Shown here one piece after another: positions 15,801 to 23,088 of a stretch of 64,000 bases of DNA. The stretch comes from Streptomyces sp. LHD-70. GTDB taxonomy: Bacteria > Actinomycetota > Actinomycetes > Streptomycetales > Streptomycetaceae. How positions within the stretch are numbered: position 1 is the stretch's first letter; each line of letters opens with the position of its first letter. A program made the translations under genes and the position numbers. The stretch covers positions 372,001 to 436,000 of the forward strand of contig NZ_JAVIFW010000001.1 of NCBI RefSeq assembly GCF_031157275.1, in the 5' to 3' direction. The notes below the pieces were generated by a model. The model was not told the origin of the DNA, searched no databases, and saw only the letters and a list, made by a program, of their open reading frames with translations.

Positions 15801-17205
15801 CGACGAGGGCGCGCGAGTCGGGGGCGTGCTTCTTCAGCCAACTCGCCGTGGACGCCCAGTGACCCGGCAGTTCCTTGAACGCGCCCGGCTGGAGGATCGA
15901 CCCGTTCACGTACGGCAGCACGAGACCGGGCAGCACCAGGGCCGCGGCGATCAGCGGGGCGAAGCGGCGGGCGCGCACCGGCCGGGCGCCGCGGGCCTCG
16001 GCGGCGACGCCCACGAGGTGCGCGAGGCCGAGGGCGAGGGCGAGCGCGAGGCCCGTCTGGAACTTGTAGATGTTGCGGAACGGCACGAGCACCCCGTCGA
16101 GCAGGGACTGCACCGCCCCGTGGAAGGGCGCCCCGAACGCGCCGCCGTACCCGGCGAGGGTGATCAGCGCGACGCTCGCGACGGTCAGCACGAGCCAGCG
16201 CCGCTCGGGCAGATCGCGGCGGGCGAGCCCGGCGAGGCCGAGCGCCGCGGCGAACGCGGAGCCGAGGACGGCGAGCCAGGCCGTGGCGACGGTCCACCCG
16301 GCGGGCAGCCAGGCCTCGCCGAAGTGCAGATACGCCACCCAGTTGCCCGCGCCGCGCAGGGTCTCCGTCGCGGACATCGTGTCGGTGGTGGTCTGCGCGG
16401 ACTCCACGTACGCCAGGAAGTTCTCGCCGTACACGCCGAGAAGGAGCAGCGGCACCACCCACCAGGCGGTGGCGAGCAGCACGCCCGGCACCCACCAGGC
16501 GATCAGCTTCCGCTTGCGCGCGCCGCCGGGCCGGGACAGCAGATACAGGCCGACCGGCAGCAGCGAGGCAAGCACGGACGCCGCGTTGACGCCGCCCATG
16601 AACGGGATGACCAGCGCCGACCTGAGCGCCGCGACCCGCGCGCTCACCGCCTGGTTCGTCAGCGGAAGCAGCACCCACGGCAGTACGGCACCCGGCAGCG
16701 CCGCCGCCGAGGTCGAGCCCACGACCACGGTGTACGTCGGCCACAGCGCGAACGCCGCCGCCGCGAGCAGCCGGGACTTCGACGAGCCGATGCTGAGGCG
16801 CTCGGCCAAGCGGAGCGCACCCCAGAACGCGGTGGCGACGATCAGCGACATCCACAGCCGCTCCGCCAGCCACACCGGGAGCTGCACGAGGTCCGCGAGC
16901 CCGTAGAACGGCAGCGACGGGAACGCGTACCCCACGTACTGGTTGAAGATCCCGCCGAACCCGCCCTGGTCCTGCCAGAGTTCGCCGAGGTCGCCGAGGA
17001 ACCGCCACGGGTCCGTGGCCACGCCCAGCTTCGTCTCGAACGTCATCCGGCCCGGAGCCGCGGCGACGAAGAGCACGAACGCCACGGCCCAGAAGCCGAC
17101 CAGCCACCACCGTGACCGTGGCCCCGCGGGCGGCCCCGGCGGGGCACCCGGAGTGGGACGGGGCGCCTGGGGAGGCAGCTGTGGAGCCTGGACCGTGCTG
17201 GTCAT
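12805..17205 (-). CDS. Giant AftD-like alpha-(1->3)-arabinofuranosyltransferase family protein
   Basis: About 1,466 residues. The first 430 are a GT-C type membrane domain with some eleven helices. Early loops (GRMTFETKLGVATDPWRF, GGIFNQYVGYAFPSLPFYGL) match the DUF3367/AftD family of mycobacteria, which use decaprenyl-phosphoryl arabinose. The extracytoplasmic body holds discoidin-like carbohydrate-binding modules (around VNAFDGSPDTGWAEG and SPRNLTDGDLTTAWIAG), followed by four C-terminal helices and a Pro-rich tail. ATG 17205 overlaps the upstream methyltransferase stop (ATGA). A GTG at 17211 is also in frame. The donor sugar in this organism is not known. Confidence 0.78.
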   Translation of the reverse strand: MTSTVQAPQLPPQAPRPTPGAPPGPPAGPRSRWWLVGFWAVAFVLFVAAAPGRMTFETKLGVATDPWRFLGDLGELWQDQGGFGGIFNQYVGYAFPSLPFYGLADLVQLPVWLAERLWMSLIVATAFWGALRLAERLSIGSSKSRLLAAAAFALWPTYTVVVGSTSAAALPGAVLPWVLLPLTNQAVSARVAALRSALVIPFMGGVNAASVLASLLPVGLYLLSRPGGARKRKLIAWWVPGVLLATAWWVVPLLLLGVYGENFLAYVESAQTTTDTMSATETLRGAGNWVAYLHFGEAWLPAGWTVATAWLAVLGSAFAAALGLAGLARRDLPERRWLVLTVASVALITLAGYGGAFGAPFHGAVQSLLDGVLVPFRNIYKFQTGLALALALGLAHLVGVAAEARGARPVRARRFAPLIAAALVLPGLVLPYVNGSILQPGAFKELPGHWASTASWLKKHAPDSRALVVPATAHGIYTWGSPIDQPLDVLAESRWAQRDYVPFGAPGNRRAMDAVEQALQTGGEVPGLQDYLGRAGLHHVVVRNDLDPDQVGYVPTATVKRTLEASGYERVTGFGPQTTGGRIADDTPIQVEGLYPRSRAVEIYRPADDVREPGRAGLKAVADTAVVSGGPESLLPLSADPAMRNRPAVLTGDHHPGLGKAPLQAVGDGLRRADTRFGLVNANTSYTYTPEERNHSGSLQDPGKEPKQILPTEGVQHQTTAALRGAKSVTASSSGNWLFHLPQYDPVNAFDGSPDTGWAEGSAGSPNGEWLRIGFDKATDVPERISVTPLPQNGVRPAPTKVRVETEQGSRVSQLQPNGQRQRINAPAGDSSWLKVTILDTQGSRPGLSGAGFAEITVPDVQVTRMLSLPADARDSDAEATRFSLHRAADPGGLNPSGTEPGLHRRFTTGTPGAYEVKASAIAVPGRELDELLYKVAPQKGKQPKQLKASAGSTARMGANISPRNLTDGDLTTAWIAGGSGKNAVIHLHWPDKQPVDSLVLAAAGGLSSRPTKVEISSPDGATVAGVDENGQARFDPITTDRLDITVTETAPLTLYNPVADEKLQLPVGLTEVYVPALEEYRTKQPDPDRRFELACGEGPVLSVDGTFHATSAKGTVRDLTERRPIEVALCAGDENDGSVDLESGTHRVEAGDAGPLAITDVTLTHGTVAAPSETSRDVSVGHWSGDRRSLTVGAGQASYLTTYENVNEGWKATLNGEELTSVRLDGWQQGWLVPEGAGGSVELEYEPAGSYRAGLIGGAFGVLLLVGLVLFRRRAAGDGQGDTPVPPAPGLLLGTVVLTLVGVVIAGPFAVLVPVLALVAWWRHTLLVPISFLAMAAAGVTAALDTGSAPVAGVGAFSPTAQLLALTGLFAALVSVRKRGGRHRSDGREPAAEPPDTTAMPAPPPLPQRHRPDPATPAMGTPTAGPTLSARGPASAQADPPTARIVPRKPRLRATPPEPESGEGR

Positions 17206-18014
17206 GGACACCGCCGGAGAAGGAGAAGAAGGTTCCAGGTGGCGAACTCGCGGAGCACCGGCACCTTGGGCACCGTCTCCGCGAGGAACGGCCAGTACCG
17301 GGACCTGGCCGACAGGACACTCACGTCGTCACGGGCCCGCACCTGCCTGAGGGTGGGCCCCACGTGGATGGCGAACAGGTTCTCGCCGAGGGTGTGCTTG
17401 GCCCGCCTGCCGGTGCGCCGGCGGTAGCGGGCCACGGCGCGGTCGGCGCCCAGATAGTGCCAGGGCGCCCACTCGTGACCGCCCCAGGGCGAGTACCAGT
17501 TGGTGAACGACACATAGATGAGCCCGCCGGGCCGGGTGACGCGCACCATCTCGCTGAGGAACGTCGCCGGGTCGTCGACGTGCTCCAGGACGTTCGAGGA
17601 GAACGCGACATCCGCGACCCCGTCCGCGAGCGGCAGCAGATACCCGTCCGCGCGCACGGTCCCGGCGGCGGGCTCCGCGCCCAACTCCCCGGCGTCCGGC
17701 TCGAAGAGGTACGCCTGCGCCCCGCGCCGCCGGAACTCCTCGGTGAAGTACCCGGCCCCGCCCCCGACATCGACGACGGTACGCCCGGCGACCGGCCCGT
17801 ACGCCGCCTCGACCTGGTCGGCGGCGTCGCGGGCGAGGAGGGTGTAGGTGTGGGCGGGGTCGGTCTGCTCGCGCATGAACGCGCGGAACAGGGTGAGGGA
17901 CCTTCGGAACGAGGGGTCCTTCAGCTCGGCCGTGGTCGCCGCCGCTGGGGCTCCGCCCCCGGACCCCCGGTCCTCAAACGCCGGACAGGCTGAATTTGAC
18001 ACCGGGTTCCTCAC
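17202..18014 (-). CDS. Class I SAM-dependent methyltransferase with repeat-derived N-terminus
   Basis: A 270-residue methyltransferase: TVVDVGGGAGYFTEEFRRRG (motif I), AYLFEPDAGEL, ADVAFSSNVLEHVDDPATFL and VTRPGGLIYVSFTNWYSPWGG. Real homology seems to begin near TTAELKDPSFRRSLTLFRAF. The first 27 or so residues (NSACPAFEDRGSGGGAPAA) are encoded by a dispersed Streptomyces repeat at 17947-17992. No start codon exists between the repeat and the conserved part, so the GTG at 18014, which overlaps the glycosyltransferase stop by 4 nt, is used. It probably methylates a sugar of the same product. Confidence 0.75.
   Translation of the reverse strand: MRNPVSNSACPAFEDRGSGGGAPAAATTAELKDPSFRRSLTLFRAFMREQTDPAHTYTLLARDAADQVEAAYGPVAGRTVVDVGGGAGYFTEEFRRRGAQAYLFEPDAGELGAEPAAGTVRADGYLLPLADGVADVAFSSNVLEHVDDPATFLSEMVRVTRPGGLIYVSFTNWYSPWGGHEWAPWHYLGADRAVARYRRRTGRRAKHTLGENLFAIHVGPTLRQVRARDDVSVLSARSRYWPFLAETVPKVPVLREFATWNLLLLLRRCP
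17970..17992. repeat. Dispersed repeat copy inside the methyltransferase N-terminal codons
   Basis: Read on the minus strand it begins CAGCCTGTCCGGCGTTTGA and continues GGAC. It is a variant of the element at 41705 and 41748 and of the one at 33314. A GC-rich continuation with CCGGGGGCGGAGCCCC follows it. It supplies the extra N-terminal residues of the methyltransferase. Confidence 0.6.
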
Positions 18015-19180
18015 CGTTGCGCCGCCTGGACAGCCTCAACCGCCACCTCACGGAACCGGCGCACCGTATTCGCCCAGCGGTAGTCCGCCGCGCGGCTGGC
18101 AGCAGCCTTGCCCATGGTCTGGCGTCGCTCCGCGGACAGCGTCAGGGCGCACCACGCGGCGGCGAAGGATGATTCCCCGCGCGCCAACACCCCCGTAACA
18201 CCGTCCTCGACGGAGTCGCGCAGGCCCGGTACGTCGAAGCCGATCGCCGGGGTGCCGCGGGTGGCGGCCTCTGTGACGACCAGGCCCCAGCCCTCCACCG
18301 CGGACGGGTGGAGCAGCAGCCAGGACGCGCAGAGCAGCCGGTGCTTCTCGGCCTCCGAGACATGGCCCGCGAACTCCACGGAGGGGCCCGCGAGTTGTTC
18401 GAGCCGGCCGCGTTCGGGACCGTCGCCGACGATCACCAGACGGCCGCCGGTCACGGGCCGGACCCGCTCCCAGAGCCGCAGCAGCAGATCGATGCGCTTG
18501 TACTCGACGAGACGGCCCATCGCGAGGAACAGCGGTTCCTCGGAGCGTGGTTCGAGCGGCCCCGGGTCGTCGACGCCGTTGTGCACGACGCGTATCCGGT
18601 CGCCGGGCACGCCGATGTCGCGCAGCGCGTCGGCCGTGGACGGGGAGACGGCAACAAGCAGGTTGCCGCGCTGCGCCCCGGCGAGCGCCCAGTGCTCCAG
18701 GCGCCTGCCGAGCCGGGCGGCGGGGCCGGGATAGCGCATGCCCCACAGCTCGGTGTGGACGTGGTTGACGAGGCAGAGCGTGGGCCCGCGATGCCACAGC
18801 GGCGCCAGGTACGGCATGCCGTTGCAGACCTCGACGAGCAGATCACAGTCGCCCACCTGGCGGGTGAACGCGGAGCGCGCCCTCAGGTAGTGCCCGAGGT
18901 CGCCGCCCGCCGAGACCACGCGGTAGTCGCGGTACGCGGCCGGGCCGCCGCAGAGCAGCGTCACCTGGTGGCCGCTGCGGGTCAGTCCCCCGGCGAGCTG
19001 GTCGACGAGGAGTTCGGAGCCGCCCGCGGCCGGGTTGCCGAGGTCGCGGCGGGACAGGAACACGATCCGGCGCGGGTGCGGGGGACGGGCGCCGGACGGC
19101 GCGGGGGCGAGGGCCTGAGCGTCCTCGGGTTCAGCCTGGGGGTCCGGGGCGCGCAGCATGGGGGGTACGTGCTGGGGCAT
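18011..19180 (-). CDS. GT4-family glycosyltransferase
   Basis: A 389-residue retaining GT-B glycosyltransferase. After a 35-residue Pro-rich leader comes RRIVFLSRRDLGNPAAGGSE, the acceptor-site Gly-rich loop. The C-terminal donor domain shows FLAMGRLVEYKRIDLLLRLW, VIVGDGPERGRLEQL and the E-x7-E motif HPSAVEGWGLVVTEA. The start at 19180 (MPQHVPP) has GGAG 5 nt upstream; an in-frame start at 19237 has none. It heads the coupled run down to FkbM and probably adds the first sugars of the glycan from a nucleotide donor in the cytoplasm. Confidence 0.8.
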   Translation of the reverse strand: MPQHVPPMLRAPDPQAEPEDAQALAPAPSGARPPHPRRIVFLSRRDLGNPAAGGSELLVDQLAGGLTRSGHQVTLLCGGPAAYRDYRVVSAGGDLGHYLRARSAFTRQVGDCDLLVEVCNGMPYLAPLWHRGPTLCLVNHVHTELWGMRYPGPAARLGRRLEHWALAGAQRGNLLVAVSPSTADALRDIGVPGDRIRVVHNGVDDPGPLEPRSEEPLFLAMGRLVEYKRIDLLLRLWERVRPVTGGRLVIVGDGPERGRLEQLAGPSVEFAGHVSEAEKHRLLCASWLLLHPSAVEGWGLVVTEAATRGTPAIGFDVPGLRDSVEDGVTGVLARGESSFAAAWCALTLSAERRQTMGKAAASRAADYRWANTVRRFREVAVEAVQAAQR

Positions 19181-19276
19181 CCGTGCTCCAACTCGTCTCG
19201 GGGTGCGGAACTGATGTGGGGGTGAGCGGGACCGCACGGGGCGGGGTGGTGCGCGGTGCGTACGAAGGTGTGGGGG

Positions 19277-19381
19277 CGAAGGTGCCGGGACGGACGTTGT
19301 GGGGACGAAGGTGCCGGGACGGACGTGCGGGACTGTGCGGGGGCCGTGCGGGACTGTGCGGGACTGTGCGGGGGCCGTGCG
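19277..19381. repeat. Short tandem repeats between GT4 and DUF3068 genes
   Basis: CGAAGGTGCCGGGACGGACG occurs at 19277 and 19306 (29-bp period). It is followed by alternating GTGCGGGACT and GTGCGGGGGCC units from 19325 to 19381. The gene-free stretch 19181-19555 holds these repeats and presumably the promoter of the glycosyltransferase operon; no gene was seen there. Confidence 0.6.
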
Positions 19382-19555
19382 TAAGGGGTGGTGCCGATCG
19401 CCTGGTCTCTGTGGTGTCGCTGTGTGCGTTCGGTGTGATGAGTGGGTGGGGGTCGCCAGTTTTCGCCCCGGCGTTCGATGCGGCTACTCACCGAGGTGAC
19501 AATTTCGCGCCCAGTTCCCGCCGTCGACACATCACTTCGTGCGGTAATCCAGCGG

Positions 19556-20515
19556 TCACTGCGAGGATTCGGCCACGCCCTCCGGCCGGACTCGGCCCCG
19601 TACGACCAGGAACGTGCCGATGGCCGCGAGGACCAGGCCAAGGCCTGCGGCGCCGAGCGGGGCGGTCTCGCCGACCAGCTTCAGCCGGCTGCTGTCGTTG
19701 TCCGCGAGGGCCACCTGGGTCTTCTGCGTGGCCTCGGTGAACGCGATCTTCCGGCTGTCCAGGAGCACCACCGCGTCCTTCTCCGCGCCCGGCTTGCGCA
19801 GCGTCTTGCGGGGCCCGATCTGCGCGTACACGATCCGCCCGGTGCGCCGGTCGACGACCAGCTCCACGCCGTGGTTCGCGTACCACTCCTCGGCGAGGAC
19901 CTGGCTCGCCTTCGACCCGACGAGCCGCCCCGGCACCTGCCGCGTCCCGGTCTTCGTGGCCTTCACGGTGCCGGTGAAGCGCAGCCCCTCGTAGCCCTGG
20001 ACCTGCTTCATGCCGCTGAACTTCAGCGGCACGGTCGCGCCGAGGGTGTTGTCCCACCAGCGGTACGTGCGCTCCTGCACGTCGAACGGGAACTTCAGGT
20101 AGGCCTCGCCCTCGAAGTAGGGCTCCTCGTCGCAGCAGTGCACGGGGCGGTTGGTCTTCCGGTCGGTGACCCAGCGCTCGGTGGTCCACTGCAGCGAGTC
20201 GTGCGGGTCGGCCGCGGGCAGCGACTTGTCCGGGTCGACCGAGGTGGACACGTCCCAGACGGCGTGCTCGTCGCTGCTGTCGGCGACGTCGCCGCGCACC
20301 TGCCGGGTCACCGTCAGATCGGCGCCCTCGACGGTCTTGACCTTGTCCGTGTCGAAGTAGGCCCCCTTGCCCTCGAACACCGTGACCGTGTCGATGTCGA
20401 CGGGGCTGACCTTGGCCCGTGGCTCCACGTACCAGGCCAGCATCGGGGCGAGCACGAGCAGGAAGACGCCGGCCCCGAGGAGGACCAGCGAGAGAGGCGA
20501 GGCGGTACGGCGCAT
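19556..20515 (-). CDS. DUF3068 (PorA-like) secreted/membrane protein
   Basis: A 319-residue protein anchored at both ends. There is an N-terminal helix (SPLSLVLLGAGVFLLVLAPMLAWYV) and a C-terminal helix (LGAAGLGLVLAAIGTFLVV), with an extracytoplasmic beta-rich domain between. The order and motifs (YVEPRAKVSPVDIDTVTVFEGKG in pieces, GVELVVDRRTGRIVY) fit DUF3068, a family in actinobacterial envelope loci also called PorA-like. ATG 20515 has CTGGAG upstream. A consensus promoter lies at 20757-20786, giving a 5' UTR of about 235 nt. Its position upstream of the glycan run suggests an envelope role. Confidence 0.75.
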   Translation of the reverse strand: MRRTASPLSLVLLGAGVFLLVLAPMLAWYVEPRAKVSPVDIDTVTVFEGKGAYFDTDKVKTVEGADLTVTRQVRGDVADSSDEHAVWDVSTSVDPDKSLPAADPHDSLQWTTERWVTDRKTNRPVHCCDEEPYFEGEAYLKFPFDVQERTYRWWDNTLGATVPLKFSGMKQVQGYEGLRFTGTVKATKTGTRQVPGRLVGSKASQVLAEEWYANHGVELVVDRRTGRIVYAQIGPRKTLRKPGAEKDAVVLLDSRKIAFTEATQKTQVALADNDSSRLKLVGETAPLGAAGLGLVLAAIGTFLVVRGRVRPEGVAESSQ

Positions 20516-20641
20516 CCGGGCACTCCAGGGCGGGTGAGAGGCCGCTCGACCGGCGCGGACGCGGCGGGAGCGGTGGTGGATGAGAGCTGCGTGAACGGGA
20601 GCACGGCAGACGGAACCCGACCCCGCGGTCAACGGGGCCGG

Positions 20642-20662
20642 CCCTGCCGGAATGGCAGGGCG
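20642..20662. promoter_or_regulatory. Inverted repeat GCCCTGCC-N5-GGCAGGGC in the DUF3068 leader
   Basis: Eight-bp arms (20642-20649 and 20655-20662) with a 5-nt loop. A second copy of the core CCTGCC-N5-GGCAGG lies at 20846-20862, on the other side of the promoter. It could be a protein binding site or an attenuator hairpin. Confidence 0.45.
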
Positions 20663-20756
20663 GAGAGCACAGGCGGTCTCAGACCCCGCTCAGCTGGACC
20701 GGACGGTCGACGTCGACCGGATGCGACCTGATCCGCCGGACAGGGCCTGGGCCGGG

Positions 20757-20786
20757 ACCGTAGGCCCACTCTTGACGCGCTGTCAA
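20757..20786 (-). promoter_or_regulatory. Consensus housekeeping promoter for DUF3068
   Basis: On the minus strand TTGACA (20786-20781), an 18-bp spacer and TACGGT (20762-20757) match the HrdB consensus TTGACn-N18-TAnnnT. Further TTGAC elements at 20772-20776 and 20794-20799 on the plus strand create overlapping inverted repeats, for example TTGAC-N5-GTCAA at 20772-20786. Confidence 0.65.
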
Positions 20787-20845
20787 TGGACCCTTGACAC
20801 TGGCAGTCGCCGGACGGGGACCCCGGCGACGGGGCGGCCGTAGGC

Positions 20846-20862
20846 CCTGCCTTCATGGCAGG
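20846..20862. promoter_or_regulatory. Inverted repeat CCTGCC-N5-GGCAGG upstream of the small membrane peptide
   Basis: Six-bp arms around TTCAT, with the same core as 20642-20662. It ends 42 nt before the start at 20905. A regulator binding both copies could couple the two divergent units. Confidence 0.4.
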
Positions 20863-20904
20863 ACCTGGGCGGGGTGGTGTCGCCGACAGAGAGGCTGACC
20901 TGCC

Positions 20905-21057
20905 ATGCACCGACTTCTCGCCGCAGCACTCACCGCGCTCTGCGCCGCAGCACTCGCCGTCGGCGCCGCCCTCGGCATCGTCGCGATCCTGGGCGCCACA
21001 CCGGAGCAGCCCAACACACCCCTGATCAGCTACGAGCAGGCGCAGCAGGGACGTTGA
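20905..21057 (+). CDS. 50-residue single-pass membrane or exported peptide
   Basis: The peptide has MHRLL, then a 27-residue Ala-rich hydrophobic helix containing one Cys, then a short polar tail (PEQPNTPLISYEQAQQGR). It could be an uncleaved membrane anchor or a signal-peptide-bearing peptide. A weak AGAGG lies about 12 nt upstream. It ends 5 nt before the PucR-family regulator, so the two are probably co-transcribed. No family is recognised. It is short, so codon bias (G/C in nearly all third positions) is the main support for coding. Confidence 0.55.
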   Translation: MHRLLAAALTALCAAALAVGAALGIVAILGATPEQPNTPLISYEQAQQGR

Positions 21058-21062
21058 CCACC

Positions 21063-22325
21063 ATGAGCGCACGCTCCGCGTGGCGGACGGTGCCCCGGCT
21101 GAAGATGGCCCGGTTCGCCGAGATCGCCATGGACGAGGTGCCGCGCCTCGCCGACGACATCCTGCGCGAGATCCGCCGCGAGTACCCCCATCTGCCCGTC
21201 GTCCTCAACGACTCCGGCGAACCGATGGCGCTCGTCGGCATCCGCCGCGCCCTGGAGGTCTTCGTCCAGCAGGTCGCCCACACCGAGGACCGGCCCCGCT
21301 ATCACCCGGAGGTCTTCCAGGAGTTCGGCCGCGGCGAGGGGCTGCACGGCCGCAGCCTGGACTCGCTGCAGGCCATCTACCGGCTCGGCGTCCGCCTCGC
21401 CTGGCGCCGCCTCGCCGAGATCGGCCAGCTCGTCGAGATCCCGCCCCCGGCCATGTACGAACTCGCCGAAGCGGGCTTCGAGTATCTGGACGGCCTCGTC
21501 GACCAGTCCGTACGCGGCTACGCCGAAGCCGCGGCCCGACAGGCGGGTGAACGGCTGCGCCTGCAGCGGAAGTTGATGGAGCTGCTCCTTGTCGAGCACC
21601 GCACCGACCCCGCCGAGGCGATCGCCGAGCGTGCCGCCCGCGTCGGCTGGACACCGCCCGAGCGGGTGGCCGTCGGCGTCCTGCTCCGCCCGGCCCGCGA
21701 GGCCGTCGCCCCCGCCGTCGGCCAGGACGTCCTGCTCGACATGGAGACCGAACAGCCCCGCATGGTCGTCCCCGAACCGGACGCCGCCGGCCGGCCCGAA
21801 CTGCTGCGCCGAGCCATGACCGGCTGGGCCGGGGCGATCGGGCCGCCCGTGCCGCTCGTCGACGCCGCGAAGTCGCTGCGCTGGGCGGAGGCCGCGGTCC
21901 GGCTGATGGAGCGCGGACTGCTGCCCGGCGGCGAGGTGCTGTTCTGCGCCGAGCACACCGAGGCCCTCGTCCTGCTCCAGCCCGAGGAGCTGATCAACGA
22001 CCTGGCCCGCCGCACCCTCGCCCCGCTCGCCCACTGCGGCTCCGCCCACGGCCGCCGCCTGGCCGAGACCCTGCTCGCCTGGCTGGAGACCCGCGGCGGC
22101 GCCCCCGAGGTCGCCGCTCGCCTAGGCGTCCACCCGCAGACGGTCCGCTACCGGCTGCGGCAGATCCGGGAGCTGTGGGGCGACGAGATCGACAACCCGG
22201 ACCGCCGCTTCGAACTGGAACTGGTCCTTCGCGCACAACGCCTCAGAGGCGGCATTTCAAGCCCTCCGACGGACGGGGCCCCGGGGGCGTCTCCCGATCT
22301 TCGAGGGACGTCTCCTAGCCGCTGA
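21063..22325 (+). CDS. PucR/CdaR-family transcriptional regulator
   Basis: A 420-residue regulator. The N-terminal region (MARFAEIAMDEVPRLADDILREI onward) is the RsbRD-like sensor helical domain common in this family. The middle is a GGDEF-like CdaR domain. The C-terminal helix-turn-helix is GGAPEVAARLGVHPQTVRYRLRQIRELWG, the hallmark HTH_30. It is followed by a short repeat-like tail. The start at 21063 is 5 nt after the 50-residue peptide gene. Target genes are unknown; the paired CCTGCC-N5-GGCAGG repeats near 20.65 and 20.85 kb are candidate sites. Confidence 0.8.
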   Translation: MSARSAWRTVPRLKMARFAEIAMDEVPRLADDILREIRREYPHLPVVLNDSGEPMALVGIRRALEVFVQQVAHTEDRPRYHPEVFQEFGRGEGLHGRSLDSLQAIYRLGVRLAWRRLAEIGQLVEIPPPAMYELAEAGFEYLDGLVDQSVRGYAEAAARQAGERLRLQRKLMELLLVEHRTDPAEAIAERAARVGWTPPERVAVGVLLRPAREAVAPAVGQDVLLDMETEQPRMVVPEPDAAGRPELLRRAMTGWAGAIGPPVPLVDAAKSLRWAEAAVRLMERGLLPGGEVLFCAEHTEALVLLQPEELINDLARRTLAPLAHCGSAHGRRLAETLLAWLETRGGAPEVAARLGVHPQTVRYRLRQIRELWGDEIDNPDRRFELELVLRAQRLRGGISSPPTDGAPGASPDLRGTSPSR

Positions 22326-22406
22326 CCAGCCACGGCAGGACTTGGCACACAACCTTCACACCACCTACCTCAACCGTTACGGGAGCACCTCTAGCCTCCC
22401 GAATTC

Positions 22407-23066
22407 ATGGACTACTGCCACCCCTGCCGCCGCCACCTCAACGGCGCCCTCGCCTGCCCCGGCTGCGGCACACCCGCCGAGGCCTGCCGCAGGTACGCCG
22501 AGGAGATGGCGGCCGCCGAGGCGGCAGCGGGCGGCGCCGCGCACCGCGGGGACGAGCCGGACGAGCCGCGCCGCTCCCGCCGGGCCGACGGCCGAGCCCG
22601 TCGCCGGGACGCCGAGCGGCGCCGCCGTCGTACCCGCGCCCTCGTCGTCGGCGCCGGGTTCCTGCTGGTCGCGGGCGGTCTGGGCGCGGCCCAGCTGAGC
22701 GGCGACGCCGAGCCCGAGGACCGCGCGGCCCCCGCGCAGCCGGACGCCCCGGAAAGCACGGACGCGGTCCACCCCACCCAGACCGCGGCGGAGACCGGCC
22801 GGGCCGACCGCAGCGACCGCGCACCGTCGGGCACCACCTCCGCGACGCCCGGCACGCCGGAGGCGGACGCGACGACGAAGGCCCCGAAGAAGTCCGACAA
22901 GCCGGACAAAGCCACCAAGTCCCCGGACGGGAAGCCGAGTTCGACGCCACCCTCGCAGCGCCCGCCGACCCAGCGCCCCACCCCTCCGCCCACCACGCAG
23001 CAGCCCCCGGAGCCGGAGCCCGAACCGTCCCAGACCTGCGACCGGTTCCTGTGGTGGTGCACGTAG
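22407..23066 (+). CDS. SCO2400-family zinc-ribbon membrane protein
   Basis: A 219-residue protein. Residues 1-27 form a CxxC...CxxC zinc ribbon (DYCHPCRRHLNGALACPGCG). A charged segment with an Arg run (RRRDAERRRRRTR) precedes one transmembrane helix (ALVVGAGFLLVAGGLGAAQL). A long Pro/Thr/Lys-rich extracytoplasmic stalk ends in CDRFLWWCT, where the two Cys could form a disulfide loop. The N-terminus is characteristic of the Streptomyces family named after SCO2400. Function is unknown; a developmental or envelope role is speculation. It converges on the MarR gene across a repeat array. Confidence 0.72.
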   Translation: MDYCHPCRRHLNGALACPGCGTPAEACRRYAEEMAAAEAAAGGAAHRGDEPDEPRRSRRADGRARRRDAERRRRRTRALVVGAGFLLVAGGLGAAQLSGDAEPEDRAAPAQPDAPESTDAVHPTQTAAETGRADRSDRAPSGTTSATPGTPEADATTKAPKKSDKPDKATKSPDGKPSSTPPSQRPPTQRPTPPPTTQQPPEPEPEPSQTCDRFLWWCT

Positions 23067-23088
23067 GCGAGTGGCGACGCTCCCCTGC

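Noticed and set aside
12757-17115. A very long open frame on the plus strand opposite the AftD-like gene
   Set aside because: Its translation is Arg/Gly/His-rich without any domain pattern, as expected for the antisense of a GC-rich gene. The minus-strand frame has membrane helices and family motifs.
11495-17320. A minus-strand frame running through both the AftD-like and condensation genes as one protein
   Set aside because: Only its last 437 residues are in the true frame of the condensation gene. The upstream part is low-complexity out-of-frame translation, and the ATG overlap at 12805-12808 shows two genes.
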